Shown: piece after piece, positions 25,950-38,129 of the stretch | Layout of the letters: every line of letters begins with the position of its first letter | Position numbering within the stretch: position 1 is the stretch's first letter | Source: Candidatus Neomarinimicrobiota bacterium | Lineage (GTDB): Bacteria; Fidelibacterota; UBA8477; JABMPR01 | Assembly (NCBI GenBank): GCA_034716895.1 | Contig: JAYEKW010000109.1 | Coordinates: forward strand, 1-38,409 | Length of the DNA stretch: 38,409 nucleotides | Reading direction: 5' to 3' | The notes under the pieces: model-generated | The model's database searches: none | Seen by the model: the letters and a program-made list of their open reading frames with translations, nothing else | What the model was told of the DNA's origin: nothing | Program-made: the position numbers and the translations under genes

Positions 25950-26645
25950 TTAATATTCCCGGGCACCAAAGATGGCAGTCCCGACCCTGATATGAGTAGC
26001 CCCTTCTTCAATAGCGATCTCAAAATCACTGGACATACCCATGGAAAGCATGGGCTGCATGACACCGACGCGACGAATGATCTGGTCAGTGAGTAGTTTC
26101 ATTTCTCGAAAAGCCTGACGAATACGCTCCCGGTCATCGGTTAATGGTCCAATAGTCATTAAACCTTTAAAATCCAGATTAGGTAGCTCAGCACAGTAAT
26201 TGGCTAGATCCAGGGCTTGTACAGGGTCCACGCCTTCCTTATTCACTTCACCAGAGATGTTGACCTCAACCAGACAAGGGATTATCAGTCCTTGGGCGCC
26301 AAATCGTCGATCAACAATATCTGCTATCCGGGTTGAATCAATGGTGTGGATAATATCCACGCGCCCCGGGAGATATTTCACCTTATTGCTTTGCAGGTGT
26401 CCAATAAAATGTCGAGTGATGCCCTCGGGATCAAAAGCGGGAAATTTATCACGGACTTCCTGAGCCCGGTTTTCTCCAAAATGACGCAAGCCGGCAGTGT
26501 AGGCTGCTTGCATAGCCTCAACGGGTTTGCGTTTACTGACTCCAACAAGGGTGATTTCATCAACAGCTCGACCAGCTCGGTGAGCAGCTTGTGCCGCCTG
26601 TTCCAGGACCTGATCAAGCCGTTGATTAAATGTGGAACTGCTCAT
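25950..26645 (-). CDS. yggS: PLP-binding homeostasis protein, YggS/PROSC family
   Basis: The YggS/PLPBP family binds pyridoxal phosphate without known catalysis and balances vitamin B6 and amino-acid pools. The 231-residue protein shows ITLVGVSKRKP with the PLP lysine (K38), FGENRAQE, RHFIGHLQSNK, LVEVNISGEVNKEG, GLMTIG and the C-terminal SMGMSSDFEIAIEEGATHIRVGTAIFG. All are family signatures. GGAG lies 8 bases before the ATG. It follows gyrA by 14 bases and may be co-transcribed with it. Confidence 0.95.
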   Translation of the reverse strand: MSSSTFNQRLDQVLEQAAQAAHRAGRAVDEITLVGVSKRKPVEAMQAAYTAGLRHFGENRAQEVRDKFPAFDPEGITRHFIGHLQSNKVKYLPGRVDIIHTIDSTRIADIVDRRFGAQGLIIPCLVEVNISGEVNKEGVDPVQALDLANYCAELPNLDFKGLMTIGPLTDDRERIRQAFREMKLLTDQIIRRVGVMQPMLSMGMSSDFEIAIEEGATHIRVGTAIFGAREY

Positions 26646-26659
26646 AGAGCGTTCTCCAA

Positions 26660-29182
26660 TTATGCTTCCGGTAGTGTTTTTTCCTCACCATCAAACAGTT
26701 TTTCTTGTTCACCATCGACCGCATCACCACCATCTTCGTTTTTAACTTCTGGATCTTTTTCTTCCTGAACTCGAGTGACAGCAGCAATGGAATCTGCTTC
26801 ATCCAGTCGGATCAGCTTGACACCCTGGGTGTTACGACCAATACTGCGGATGGACGAAACGGGTTGCCGGATAAGGACACCGCGAGTGGTAATAATCATC
26901 AGGTCATCGTTGTCCACAACTTCTAATAAAGATACCATATGGCCAACCTTTGGTGTGGTCTTGATGGTGATTATGCCCTTGCCGGCCCGATTCTGAACTC
27001 GATAATTGATTACTTCTGTTCGTTTACCATAGCCATGTTCGGAAACAGCCAGGACCGTTCCCTCACGACGAACGACTATCATGCCCACAACATGGTCATT
27101 GTCACCTTTCAGTTCAATCCCTTTGACACCCATTGTCTTGCGACCGGTTGCGCGAATATTGGTCTCGCTGAAACGAATGGACATACCATTATGGGTTCCT
27201 AAAATGATGTCATTCTCACCATTAGTGATCTGAGCATCAATCAGATAATCATCTTCCCTGATATCAATGGCAAAGATACCACCTTTCATTGGACGGCTAT
27301 AAGCAGTCAGAGCCGTTTTTTTAACCAAACCCTTGGAAGTTGCCATTGTGATAAAAAGGTCATCGGCATAATCTCTGACAGCAATGTAAGCCTGGACACT
27401 TTCACCCTGGTCTACGCGCAGCAGATTGATCAAAGCGCGACCACGGGTTGCTTTGCCAGCTTGTGGAATCTCATGAACCCGCAGCCAGTGGCATTTTCCA
27501 CGATCTGTGAAGAATAAGATGTAGTCATGGGTAGATGCTGTGAAGAGGTGTTCAATAAAATCCTCATCACGGGCTTTAGCTCCGGCTGAACCACGACCCC
27601 CCCGATTTTGACGACGATAACCACTCACAGGATAACGCTTGATAAAACCGGCGTGGGTTATGGTGATTACCATCTCTTCTTCGGCGATCATGTCTTCAAT
27701 AGTGAAGTCTTTGGCATCCGGAATGATCTCAGTCCGACGCTCATCACCATAACGATCCTGCACTTCGCGCAGCTCAGTTTTGATGATATTCATTCGCATC
27801 CCGACATTATTGAGGATCTCATTCAAGCGAGCGATCACTTTCAGAATTTCGGTGTATTCATCGATGATCTTTTGCCGTTCCAGGCCGGTGAGTTTCTGTA
27901 AGCGCATGTCCAGGATAGCTTGAGACTGAATTTCACTCAGACTGAATTTACTCATCAAGGCTGCCTTGGCCTCCTTGGGGTTTTTTGATCCCCGGATAGT
28001 TTTGATAATAGCATCCAAATTATCCAGGGCAATTTTCAGACCCTCTAAAATATGAGCTCTGGATTCAGCTTCATTGAGTTCATACTGAGTCCGCTTAACC
28101 ACAACCTCATGGCGGAACTTGATAAATTCGTCGATTACTTCCTTCAGAGTCAATACTTTTGGCAGGCCGTTCACCAGCGCCAGCATGATGACTCCGAAGG
28201 TCTCCTGCATCTGGGTATGCTTATAGAGTAGATTAAGAACCACTTCAGGCACAACATCACGCTTGAGTTCGATCACCAGGCGGATACCATCCTTATCTGA
28301 TTCATCACGAATATCAGAAATACCTTCGACTTTTTTGGTGCGAACCAGCAGGACGATCTTTTCGATGAGAGAGGTCTTATTGACCTGGTAGGGAATTTCC
28401 GTAATAACGAGACTAAAACGGCCATTTTTGCGTTCTTCAATATTGGCTCGTGCGCGAACCGTGATCTTTCCCCGTCCAGTTTCGTAAGCTTCCTTGATAC
28501 CAGCGGCACCATAAATGATTGCAGCAGTCGGGAAATCAGGACCCTTGATGTGCCCCATCAGTTCAGATATAGTGACCTCAGGATTGTCGATTTGAGTCAC
28601 AATGGCATCCACCACTTCGTTCATGTTATGTGGAGGAATATTGGTGGCCATTCCAACAGCAATACCACTTGATCCATTAAGAAGCAGGTTAGGAATGACA
28701 GCAGCCAGAACCGTGGGCTCTTTCAGACTTTCATCAAAATTGGGAATAAATCTGACGGTGTCCTTTTCCAGATCCTTGAGCATCTCACTGGAGATACGCT
28801 TTAAGCGGGCTTCCGTGTAACGCATGGCCGCGGCATTGTCACCATCGATGGATCCAAAGTTTCCCTGGCCATCCACCAGGGGATAGCGCAATGAAAATTC
28901 CTGGGTCATACGCACCATGGAATCATACACAGCAGAATCACCATGAGGGTGGTACTTACCCATCACGTCTCCAACGATACGCGCACTTTTACGATAGGCT
29001 CGGTTATACCCGACTCCCAATTCCATCATTCCATAGAGAATGCGACGGTGAACCGGTTTTAAGCCATCCCGTACATCGGGCAGGGCTCGTGATACAATGA
29101 CCGACATGGAATAATCCATATAGGATTTTTTCATTTCCTCTTCGATCGATGTGTCCTGTATGCTTTGTCTCTGAATCTCCAA
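26660..29182 (-). CDS. gyrA: DNA gyrase subunit A
   Basis: GyrA cuts and rejoins DNA during negative supercoiling. The 840-residue protein has the winged-helix region with [17 protein letters not shown] and the catalytic tyrosine in [10 protein letters not shown] (about 121). The C-terminal beta-pinwheel has a GyrA box, QNRGGRG, which favours gyrase over topoisomerase IV. In the quinolone-determining region the Ser and Asp equivalent to S83 and D87 of E. coli are present. The start is a TTG at 29182, supported by GAGG seven bases upstream; no ATG fits better. Confidence 0.97.
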   Translation of the reverse strand: MEIQRQSIQDTSIEEEMKKSYMDYSMSVIVSRALPDVRDGLKPVHRRILYGMMELGVGYNRAYRKSARIVGDVMGKYHPHGDSAVYDSMVRMTQEFSLRYPLVDGQGNFGSIDGDNAAAMRYTEARLKRISSEMLKDLEKDTVRFIPNFDESLKEPTVLAAVIPNLLLNGSSGIAVGMATNIPPHNMNEVVDAIVTQIDNPEVTISELMGHIKGPDFPTAAIIYGAAGIKEAYETGRGKITVRARANIEERKNGRFSLVITEIPYQVNKTSLIEKIVLLVRTKKVEGISDIRDESDKDGIRLVIELKRDVVPEVVLNLLYKHTQMQETFGVIMLALVNGLPKVLTLKEVIDEFIKFRHEVVVKRTQYELNEAESRAHILEGLKIALDNLDAIIKTIRGSKNPKEAKAALMSKFSLSEIQSQAILDMRLQKLTGLERQKIIDEYTEILKVIARLNEILNNVGMRMNIIKTELREVQDRYGDERRTEIIPDAKDFTIEDMIAEEEMVITITHAGFIKRYPVSGYRRQNRGGRGSAGAKARDEDFIEHLFTASTHDYILFFTDRGKCHWLRVHEIPQAGKATRGRALINLLRVDQGESVQAYIAVRDYADDLFITMATSKGLVKKTALTAYSRPMKGGIFAIDIREDDYLIDAQITNGENDIILGTHNGMSIRFSETNIRATGRKTMGVKGIELKGDNDHVVGMIVVRREGTVLAVSEHGYGKRTEVINYRVQNRAGKGIITIKTTPKVGHMVSLLEVVDNDDLMIITTRGVLIRQPVSSIRSIGRNTQGVKLIRLDEADSIAAVTRVQEEKDPEVKNEDGGDAVDGEQEKLFDGEEKTLPEA

Positions 29183-29243
29183 CTCAATACCTCTTTATTT
29201 CTATCTTATACAATTTTTCAATTTCCACACATGTACGCTATCC

Positions 29244-29295
29244 CGAGTACTTTGCTTCTCGATGGAGCCTGTGCTGAGCAAGGCCGAAGTACTCG
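29244..29295. repeat. Inverted repeat in the gyrB-gyrA gap
   Basis: Bases 29244-29254 (cgagtactttg) and 29285-29295 (cgaagtactcg) form an 11-base inverted repeat with one mismatch. The loop reads, on the minus strand, cttgctcagcacagg. The whole resembles a dispersed FCB-type intergenic element with a TTCG...GCTCAG core. It is transcribed between gyrB and gyrA and might affect their relative expression. Confidence 0.6.
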
Positions 29296-29330
29296 AGGTG
29301 ACGAAAAGGAACAGGTAACGTCCCTGGATA

Positions 29331-31541
<2,211 letters not shown>

Positions 31542-31549
<8 letters not shown>

Positions 31550-32660
31550 TGCTCTGAATCTTTCCAGCATCGATAACCAACAGGGTGTCACCTTCGATCT
31601 CCAAACCGTGGTTACGGAGATCAGCCAGGTCAGTAGCTGTTATAAATATTTGATGGTCACCCCTGAGGCTTTCAACGATCATCGTACTCCGCTTCACATC
31701 CAGTTCAGCAAAAAGATCGTCCAGAAGGAAAACAGGGGGCTCATTTAAAAAACGCTCGAGGAATTGACCCTCGGCAAACTTAGCCGCCACTAAAACCAAT
31801 TTATGTTCTCCCTGGGAGCCGAATTTTCGCAGATCCTTGGTGTTGAGAAAAAAGGTGAAGATATCCCGGTGTGGTCCACGCGTTGTCGTGCCCTTGCGCA
31901 GATCTTCTGCCAGAGAATCCTGAAAAGCCTGGCGATAGAGAGCTTCCGGTTCTCCTGACGTAATGCGAACATTCGAGATAAAGGCCATTTTCAATGAATT
32001 CTCCTGCTCTAGCTGCAGATAGGATTCATAAAGTAGCTTTTTAAATTCAGTGATATGTTTGGTGCGGGATGTGTGAAGCAGTGCCGAAATACTGGCTCGC
32101 TGATCATCTAGAGAGGACATGAGAATCCGGTCTATGAGGGTGCCATCATTGGCATAAGCTTGCAGCATGGCATTGCGTTGTTTCAGGATTCGGGCATAGG
32201 TCTGCAGATTTTCCAGATAGGCTGGATCTACCTGTGAAAGCAATTTATTAAAAAAGAGACGACGGATCTCAGGTGATCCAAAAGTTAACTCGCCATCCTC
32301 GGGAGTCAGGGAAACCAGAGGAAATTTGCCAATGATCTCTGCCCTGCTCTTCAGATTGTTGTTATTAACACTGACACTTTTTTTACGCGCAGATTTCACT
32401 TTTAGACGGACATTGTGTTCAGTACCAAGATGATCTGAGAAAAGACCCTTTAGTTGATAGCCTACTTGACCATGACGAGCAAGGTCGGCATCCAGACGGG
32501 TCTTAAAACTACGGGTGTAGGCTAAACTGTGAATGGCTTCTAGAATAGTGGTTTTCCCGGCACCGTTTTCGCCATACAGAATGTTGGTATATTGCCCAAA
32601 ATCCATGCTGACCTGTTCGTATTTACGGAAATCAAGCATGGTAAGTGATTTAATCAACAT
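31542..32660 (-). CDS. recF: DNA replication and repair protein RecF
   Basis: RecF is an SMC-like ATPase that helps load RecA at gaps. The 372-residue protein starts MLIKSLTMLDFRKYEQV and has Walker A GENGAGKTT (about 30-38). The central region contains SPEIRRLFFNKLLSQVDP. Near the C-terminus it has SQGEHKLVLVAAKFAEG (signature-like) and Walker B PVFLLDDLFAELD. The length and all motifs are normal. It lies between dnaN and the DUF721 gene. Confidence 0.97.
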
Positions 32661-32796
32661 GCCTGAGAATTGTAAAAGTTATTCGTGTCAATCATACCTG
32701 ATCTATTCAATATGTTATCTAAGCCAAGAAGCCTGGCGTATAGTTAATTTTTAGCACTGTAGAATCAGTTGTGCGACCGACTGTCCTGCAAAGACG

Positions 32797-33912
32797 CTAT
32801 CCCTGAAGCCTGATCGGCATCAGGAGCATGACCAATTCTTCTTTATCTGCCTGAACCTCAGGCAGGATCAAACCAGGTCCGATCTCTGAACCCAGTCTAA
32901 AGACCACTCTGTCAGTTTCGACATTCTTGAGCATGTCCTTCAAGTAGATAGAGTTGTAGCCCAGAGTCAGGTTTTCTCCATCATATTCTGCCAGAACCTG
33001 TTCCTTGGCGCTGGTACTGGCTTCGGGGTCTTCAGTAAAAACCTCCAAATATCCAGGATGTAGCTTTAAAGCCACCTGGTGTGTCGTTCGGTTGGAGAAA
33101 ATGGAGACCCGCCGTACCGTGGTGACCAAATCTTTGCTGTTTAAGGTGACGGTCTTGTCGTTGTTAGAAGGAATAACACTTCCGTAATCAGGATATTGTT
33201 CATCGATCAAACGACTAAAAATAGTGGCATTATCAGTGGCAACGCTGACATACTTTTCTCCAACAGCCAGGTTAATTGTGTCACCATCATCCAAAAAAGT
33301 TTGGATCAAGGATAAAAATTTTGGCGGAATAATGATATTTGCTTCAAAATCAGGGGAACTGAAATCCTGGGTGCTGTATTTAACCAGCCGGTGTCCGTCC
33401 GTGGCAACTGCTCGGAGTTGATCTTTTTTTAATTCGAAAAGAACACCAAGCAGGGCCGGTTTCAACTCATCTTTTGAGACTGCAAAGACAGTCTTCTCAA
33501 CCGTTCGCTTCAGTACGCTTGATTTGATCTCAAGGCTACTCGATGGACCCAGTTCAGGGGCTTCTGGAAAATCAACAGCCGGGCGACCAACAATCTTATA
33601 AGTACCTCCTGGTGTGGATAATGTGACTCGATTATCTTCAGACCATTTAAAGGTCAACTCGGTATCCGGTAGTTCATTTGTGATCTCCTGCAGCAATCTT
33701 ACAGGAAGTGCTACTGCGCCATCTTCGTTACCCAGGACATCCAGATTCAGGGTGTAGGTAATTTCAATATCAGTAGCGCGCATGGAGAGGATATTCCCTT
33801 TCACAGAAAAGAGAATGTGGTTAAGAATAGGCATGGTGGAGCGGGTGGGGCTGACGCGAGCCACCTTTTGCAGTCCGTGTAAAAGTGTTGAAGATTCAAC
33901 GGTAAATTGCAT
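32797..33912 (-). CDS. dnaN: DNA polymerase III sliding clamp (beta)
   Basis: DnaN is the ring-shaped processivity clamp of the replicative polymerase. The protein of 371 residues shows the usual triplicated layout: MQFTVESSTLLHGLQKVARVS, PILNHILFSV, RAVATDGHRLVKY and the C-terminal VMLLMPIRLQG. I chose the ATG at 33912, because GGAG lies 9 bases upstream and the family start MQFTVE follows. An ATG two codons earlier (33918) is only 3 bases from GGAG. dnaA is not next to it. Confidence 0.97.
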   Translation of the reverse strand: MQFTVESSTLLHGLQKVARVSPTRSTMPILNHILFSVKGNILSMRATDIEITYTLNLDVLGNEDGAVALPVRLLQEITNELPDTELTFKWSEDNRVTLSTPGGTYKIVGRPAVDFPEAPELGPSSSLEIKSSVLKRTVEKTVFAVSKDELKPALLGVLFELKKDQLRAVATDGHRLVKYSTQDFSSPDFEANIIIPPKFLSLIQTFLDDGDTINLAVGEKYVSVATDNATIFSRLIDEQYPDYGSVIPSNNDKTVTLNSKDLVTTVRRVSIFSNRTTHQVALKLHPGYLEVFTEDPEASTSAKEQVLAEYDGENLTLGYNSIYLKDMLKNVETDRVVFRLGSEIGPGLILPEVQADKEELVMLLMPIRLQG

Positions 33913-34588
33913 GATCATGATCTCCGAATGTCGGGGTTACTCTGTCCTTAAACTAGCAAACCAAACTAAACTTCCACAGGGGCAATTCAAAGCTTGAACC
34001 TGTCAATTTTTGCAGACATTTGAAAAACTTCGCCCAAAATCACCCCTTAAACGCCATGAGATGTGCTGAGGCAGGGGTAAGTTAGGGTAAAACAAGGAAA
34101 AATTAACAAGTAAAAAGTAAGAGGTGGTGGTCTGTTGGGTTAAAAAGGGGGCGGCTAAAATTATCCAGGCAAAAACCCTTGATCACCCACATTAAACCCC
34201 TATCTTCGCCCAACCCGAAACCAACAATCGAACAATAAAAGCAGCTCAGGCATATTATGAGAGTAAATACCATTAGTATTGGGGGGATAGATGAAACGCC
34301 TCTGGAGTTTGATAAAAACGCATGAATAAGGATATAAATATTTGCCTCTTCCGGAGCCTCTCTCACTCACAACGATTCCATCGGGATCATATATTAATAC
34401 TTTTAACCGGAGAACACATGCTCACAGCACAAACATCACCCCAAACAGAACCCATTGGGATTACATGCCTGTATGCCCGGCAAAAAAACCAGAGATAACC
34501 CTTCACTTTCACTCCAGGAGAATCCATTTTATAAGATGACCACATTTCGACAGAGCTCAATGGCCGCATTTCGACAGGGTTTTGTGAT
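33913..34588. other. Long divergent non-coding region between dnaN and priA
   Basis: This 676-base stretch holds the promoters for dnaN (minus) and priA (plus), since the two genes diverge. It has A-rich segments near 34087-34122 and one near-match to a DnaA box (ttatccagg, about 34161-34169), but no perfect TTATCCACA-like sites. It is a possible but weak origin candidate. A tandem repeat lies at its right end. A minor open frame at 34418-34498 could encode 26 residues with GGAG upstream. Confidence 0.6.
34536..34583 (+). repeat. 24-base tandem repeat directly before priA
   Basis: Two adjacent units (34536-34559 and 34560-34583) share atgRccRcatttcgacagRg. Their core, ttcgacagagctca, resembles the rarA tail repeat. 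The second unit ends five bases before the priA start codon. Confidence 0.7.
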
Positions 34589-36991
34589 ATGTATGTAGAG
34601 ATTGCTTTCCCCCTACAACTGGAGCAAGCTTTTACCTATACCGTTCCTGATGACCTGAAGGATGTTGTTCAAATTGGCCAGCGTGTGATCGCTTCCCTTG
34701 GGCGTCGCAAACAACAGGGTATGATCATTGGCATCAAGTCAAAACCACCAGCAGATTTCACTGGGAAGTTGAAAAGTTTCGAAAATATTGTTGATCCGGT
34801 TCCGGTTTTCAATAGTCCCCTCATCAGTTTGCTCAAGTGGATGAGCAGTTATTATTTCACCCCATTGGGTAAGGTTATCCAGTCCGCTATTCCCTCAGAC
34901 GCACGGTTGAGGAAAGAAGTTATCGTTCAGGTCAGCCCCCTTCTAAAAGGGACAGATGAATTCTCCAAACATCTGGCACACAAGGGTGTCATAAAATTAT
35001 CAGCTCTAAAACGAAAATTTGGTGGACAAGGTATGCTCAACCGTCTTGCTGCACTTCAACGGCAGGGGTTTGTTGAACTGGAGAATGATTTTTCTTTTAA
35101 GGGTCAACGCAACAAAGACTACCTGGTCATTCCAGATCTGGGACGAGATTCTGAAATACCCACAAATGCTCGCGCTCAGCAGAAAGCATTTGATGTACTC
35201 AATGATTATCCTCAAGGTATTTCGAAATACAAACTGAAAGCGGAATTTTCAGTAAGCTTTCCCATTATTCAAAAACTGGCCGACCGTGGGCTGGTCAAAC
35301 TTGAAGAAATGGAACCGAACATCGACCCGCTCAAAGATTATCATCGACCACCACCCAGGGAAGTCACGCTAAACCACGAGCAACAGGTGGCTTTTAGTGA
35401 ACTCAAAAGATCGCTGGACAAAAAAACATTTGCACCATATTTGTTGTTTGGTGTCGCCGGAAGCGGCAAAACTGAAGTTTATTTAAACGCCGCAGGTCAA
35501 GCCTTGAAACAAGGTCGTTCAGTCATCATTCTGGTGCCGGAGATAGCCCTGGCACCTCAGATCGCCTACCGTTTTCAGTCCCGGTTTGGTAATATTGTAG
35601 CCCTCTGGCACTCAGGACTGAAAGGAGCGGAAAGAGTTTGGACCTGGCAGCAGATTCAGAAAGACCGATTTAAAATCGTTGTTGGAGCTCGTTCGGCTGT
35701 GTTGACACCCATCCGGGATTTGGGACTGATCATTGTTGATGAGGAACAAGAGAATAGTTACAAACAACAGGACAGTGAACCACGGTACCATGCAAGGGAT
35801 GTCGCCCTGGTGCGTGGTAGGGAGGAACACGCAGTTGTTTTACTTGGTTCCGCTACACCCGCCCTGGAGAGCTACTACAACTTGAGTTTAAAACGTTACA
35901 AGGGTTTACATCTCACCAAGCGTTGGGAAAAAGCCCGGCCGCCCCAGGTGGATGTCGTTGATATGGGCCAGGAGCGAGAGGAAACCAGAGATTTTACAAA
36001 TCCCTTTTCCCGGAAATTGGTTGAAGCTATTCAAGAGACCCTGGCAAACGAAAAACAGATCATTCTCTTTCAGAATCGCCGGGGTTATGCACCGGTGATC
36101 ACCTGTCGTGATTGTAACTGGACCATGACCTGTCCTCACGATGAATTATCATTGACCTATCATAAGATAGGCAATAAGATGAGATGTCATTTTTGTGATT
36201 ATCAAGCTCCTCCACCGCAGAGTTGTCCGGAATGTCGTTCGCTGGAATTAAAATTCGGAGGCATGGGCACCCAGTTGGTGGAAGAGGCTCTGGAAGCGCA
36301 GTTTCCTGATGTGCCGGTCTGTCGCATGGATATGGATACGACCAGGGGAAAGGGTGCTCATACAAAATTGCTGGGTGATTTTGCCAGAGGTAATTACAAA
36401 ATATTGCTGGGTACCCAAATGATCGCTAAAGGTCTGGATTTTGAAAATGTCACTCTGGTGGGCGTGATAAATGCTGATTCGGGTTTACATTTCCCGGATT
36501 TTCGGGCTAGAGAACGTACTTTTCAACTGACCTATCAGGTTGCAGGACGCTCAGGTCGGGGTGAATTCCCCGGTCGGGTTGTGGTACAGACCTGGATGCC
36601 TGATGATATCTCCATTAAATGTGCTACCCGTCATGATGTAAAGTTTTTCTATAACAGTGAGCTCAATGACCGGAATCAGTTGAATTATCCTCCCTTTTCA
36701 CGTATGATTGCCTTCAGTTTTCAGGGGCGTTTTCGAGAGGGTGTACTTGAATTGACGGAAAAAGCGGCCCGGGGTCTGAAAAACCAGAAGATCGTTGAAC
36801 TACTTGGACCGGCTCCAGCCATGATCGAAAAAAGCCACCTGGGATATCACTGGAAACTGGTTTTGAAAAGCAGTAAGGAAAAAGACCCTCAGGGTTCCTT
36901 ACTCAGACAAGCCGCCCGTCACATTTTGCAAAACACCCAGGACCGTCATGTGAGGGTTACTGTCGATGTGGATCCCTACCAAATCCTATAA
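34589..36991 (+). CDS. priA: Primosomal helicase PriA
   Basis: PriA is a 3'-5' DNA helicase that restarts stalled replication forks. The 800-residue protein has the N-terminal fork-binding domain (MYVEIAFPLQLEQAFTYTVP) and Walker A GVAGSGKTE (288-296). The Walker B-type DEEQENSYKQQDSEPRYHARD and GSATPALES follow. The zinc-binding insert carries paired cysteines (CRDCNWTMTCPH..CHFCDY..CPECRS). Late helicase motifs are GTQMIAKGLDF and QVAGRSGRGE. The ATG at 34589 fits the family start; no strong ribosome site is seen. The tandem repeat abuts it. Confidence 0.97.
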   Translation: MYVEIAFPLQLEQAFTYTVPDDLKDVVQIGQRVIASLGRRKQQGMIIGIKSKPPADFTGKLKSFENIVDPVPVFNSPLISLLKWMSSYYFTPLGKVIQSAIPSDARLRKEVIVQVSPLLKGTDEFSKHLAHKGVIKLSALKRKFGGQGMLNRLAALQRQGFVELENDFSFKGQRNKDYLVIPDLGRDSEIPTNARAQQKAFDVLNDYPQGISKYKLKAEFSVSFPIIQKLADRGLVKLEEMEPNIDPLKDYHRPPPREVTLNHEQQVAFSELKRSLDKKTFAPYLLFGVAGSGKTEVYLNAAGQALKQGRSVIILVPEIALAPQIAYRFQSRFGNIVALWHSGLKGAERVWTWQQIQKDRFKIVVGARSAVLTPIRDLGLIIVDEEQENSYKQQDSEPRYHARDVALVRGREEHAVVLLGSATPALESYYNLSLKRYKGLHLTKRWEKARPPQVDVVDMGQEREETRDFTNPFSRKLVEAIQETLANEKQIILFQNRRGYAPVITCRDCNWTMTCPHDELSLTYHKIGNKMRCHFCDYQAPPPQSCPECRSLELKFGGMGTQLVEEALEAQFPDVPVCRMDMDTTRGKGAHTKLLGDFARGNYKILLGTQMIAKGLDFENVTLVGVINADSGLHFPDFRARERTFQLTYQVAGRSGRGEFPGRVVVQTWMPDDISIKCATRHDVKFFYNSELNDRNQLNYPPFSRMIAFSFQGRFREGVLELTEKAARGLKNQKIVELLGPAPAMIEKSHLGYHWKLVLKSSKEKDPQGSLLRQAARHILQNTQDRHVRVTVDVDPYQIL

Positions 36992-37025
36992 GACTATTTT
37001 AAAGCAGGGCGATAATTCGAATAAA

Positions 37026-37958
37026 ATGAATCGAAAGACTCACATTTTCCGAAAGAATGCTTCACGAAACACCCCGGCTCAAGCCAGAATTATTTTTATC
37101 GCCCTAATTCTAACTCTGTTTAATACCGTTAATGCCAACCCGCTCCAATTAAAGACAGACAATCTTACCCTGATCAGCGACAAGGGTGATTCGACTCTTC
37201 TGCGTCAAGCAATCCAGTTAATTCAAGAAGAACAGCGTATTTATCCCCTGAAATTCGGATTACGATTGGAAAAAGAACTTGATGTGTATTTCTATTATGA
37301 TATTGATGCTATTGGTTCTCGTATACATACTGTTCCCTATTGGAGCGGCGGAATTGCTCGGGCAGGCTCAGAGATCCATATCTATGGAAGGAATCGCAGT
37401 CAGTGGTTATCCACACTGAAACACGAACTGTTTCACACGTTGTTGGGACAAAATGAGATCAGTATTCCAGTTTGGTTGAACGAAGGACTGGCACAGTGGC
37501 AGGCTGGTCAAATGGATTGGGGTGGCTTTATGGAACTAGGAAACGCTACTGCCAGAGGAAAACTGATTCCCCTGGTTGATCTGGATGTTATTCTGAGTTT
37601 CAATCATAAACGGGCCAGCTTGGCGTATGGACAATCTCTGGACGCCACCAGGTTCTTGATCAAGCGTCACGGGGAGTCGATCCTTCCCTATCTATTGCAA
37701 GTAGATGGTATTGGTTTCAGACGGCGCTTTGAGCTTGAAACAGGTGAAGATCTCATTGATTTTGAAATAGCATGGCGAAAGAATTTGGAATCACGTTTCT
37801 GGTTCTTCAAGATATCTACCATTCCTACAGTTCTTTGGGCGTTATCGCCCCTGATCATTGTTTTAGCGTGGTTTCTCAAACGTCAGCGGGGTAAAAAGAA
37901 ATTGCAGGAATGGGAAGCGGAAGACCACTTCCATGATGACCCCAAATATTTTGCTTAA
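37026..37958 (+). CDS. Membrane-anchored MA-family (gluzincin-type) metallopeptidase
   Basis: From the ATG at 37026 the protein has 310 residues. An earlier in-frame ATG at 36966 overlaps the end of priA. An N-terminal signal or anchor (about 20-36) precedes the peptidase domain, with zinc motif HELFH (133-137) and downstream NEGLAQWQAG (152-161), whose glutamate would be the third ligand. LAYGQSLDATRFL (199-211) is the usual following helix. A C-terminal helix (about 264-285) and a charged tail follow. It resembles peptidase_MA-like families, whose substrates are mostly unknown. The catalytic residues look intact. It may be co-transcribed with priA. Confidence 0.8.
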   Translation: MNRKTHIFRKNASRNTPAQARIIFIALILTLFNTVNANPLQLKTDNLTLISDKGDSTLLRQAIQLIQEEQRIYPLKFGLRLEKELDVYFYYDIDAIGSRIHTVPYWSGGIARAGSEIHIYGRNRSQWLSTLKHELFHTLLGQNEISIPVWLNEGLAQWQAGQMDWGGFMELGNATARGKLIPLVDLDVILSFNHKRASLAYGQSLDATRFLIKRHGESILPYLLQVDGIGFRRRFELETGEDLIDFEIAWRKNLESRFWFFKISTIPTVLWALSPLIIVLAWFLKRQRGKKKLQEWEAEDHFHDDPKYFA

Positions 37959-38129
37959 ACCTGTTTTCAACGAGTAATTAAATGAATATCAGCACGAATA
38001 TAAAACGATATTAAACGAGCGGGAACGGACATTGAGGTTCTCGAAATGGGAATTGTTCATACGAATAATGCCCGCCACATTAATAATAAGTCACACCAAT
38101 AATTATTATTGTTATTGAGCACGGATTTC

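Noticed and set aside
34161-34169. DnaA box in the dnaN-priA gap
   Set aside because: The word ttatccagg misses the terminal bases of the consensus and stands alone, so an origin is not supported.
34249-34323. Short frames starting at 34258 and 34321 in the dnaN-priA gap
   Set aside because: They are very short, lack clear ribosome sites and show no recognisable family features.
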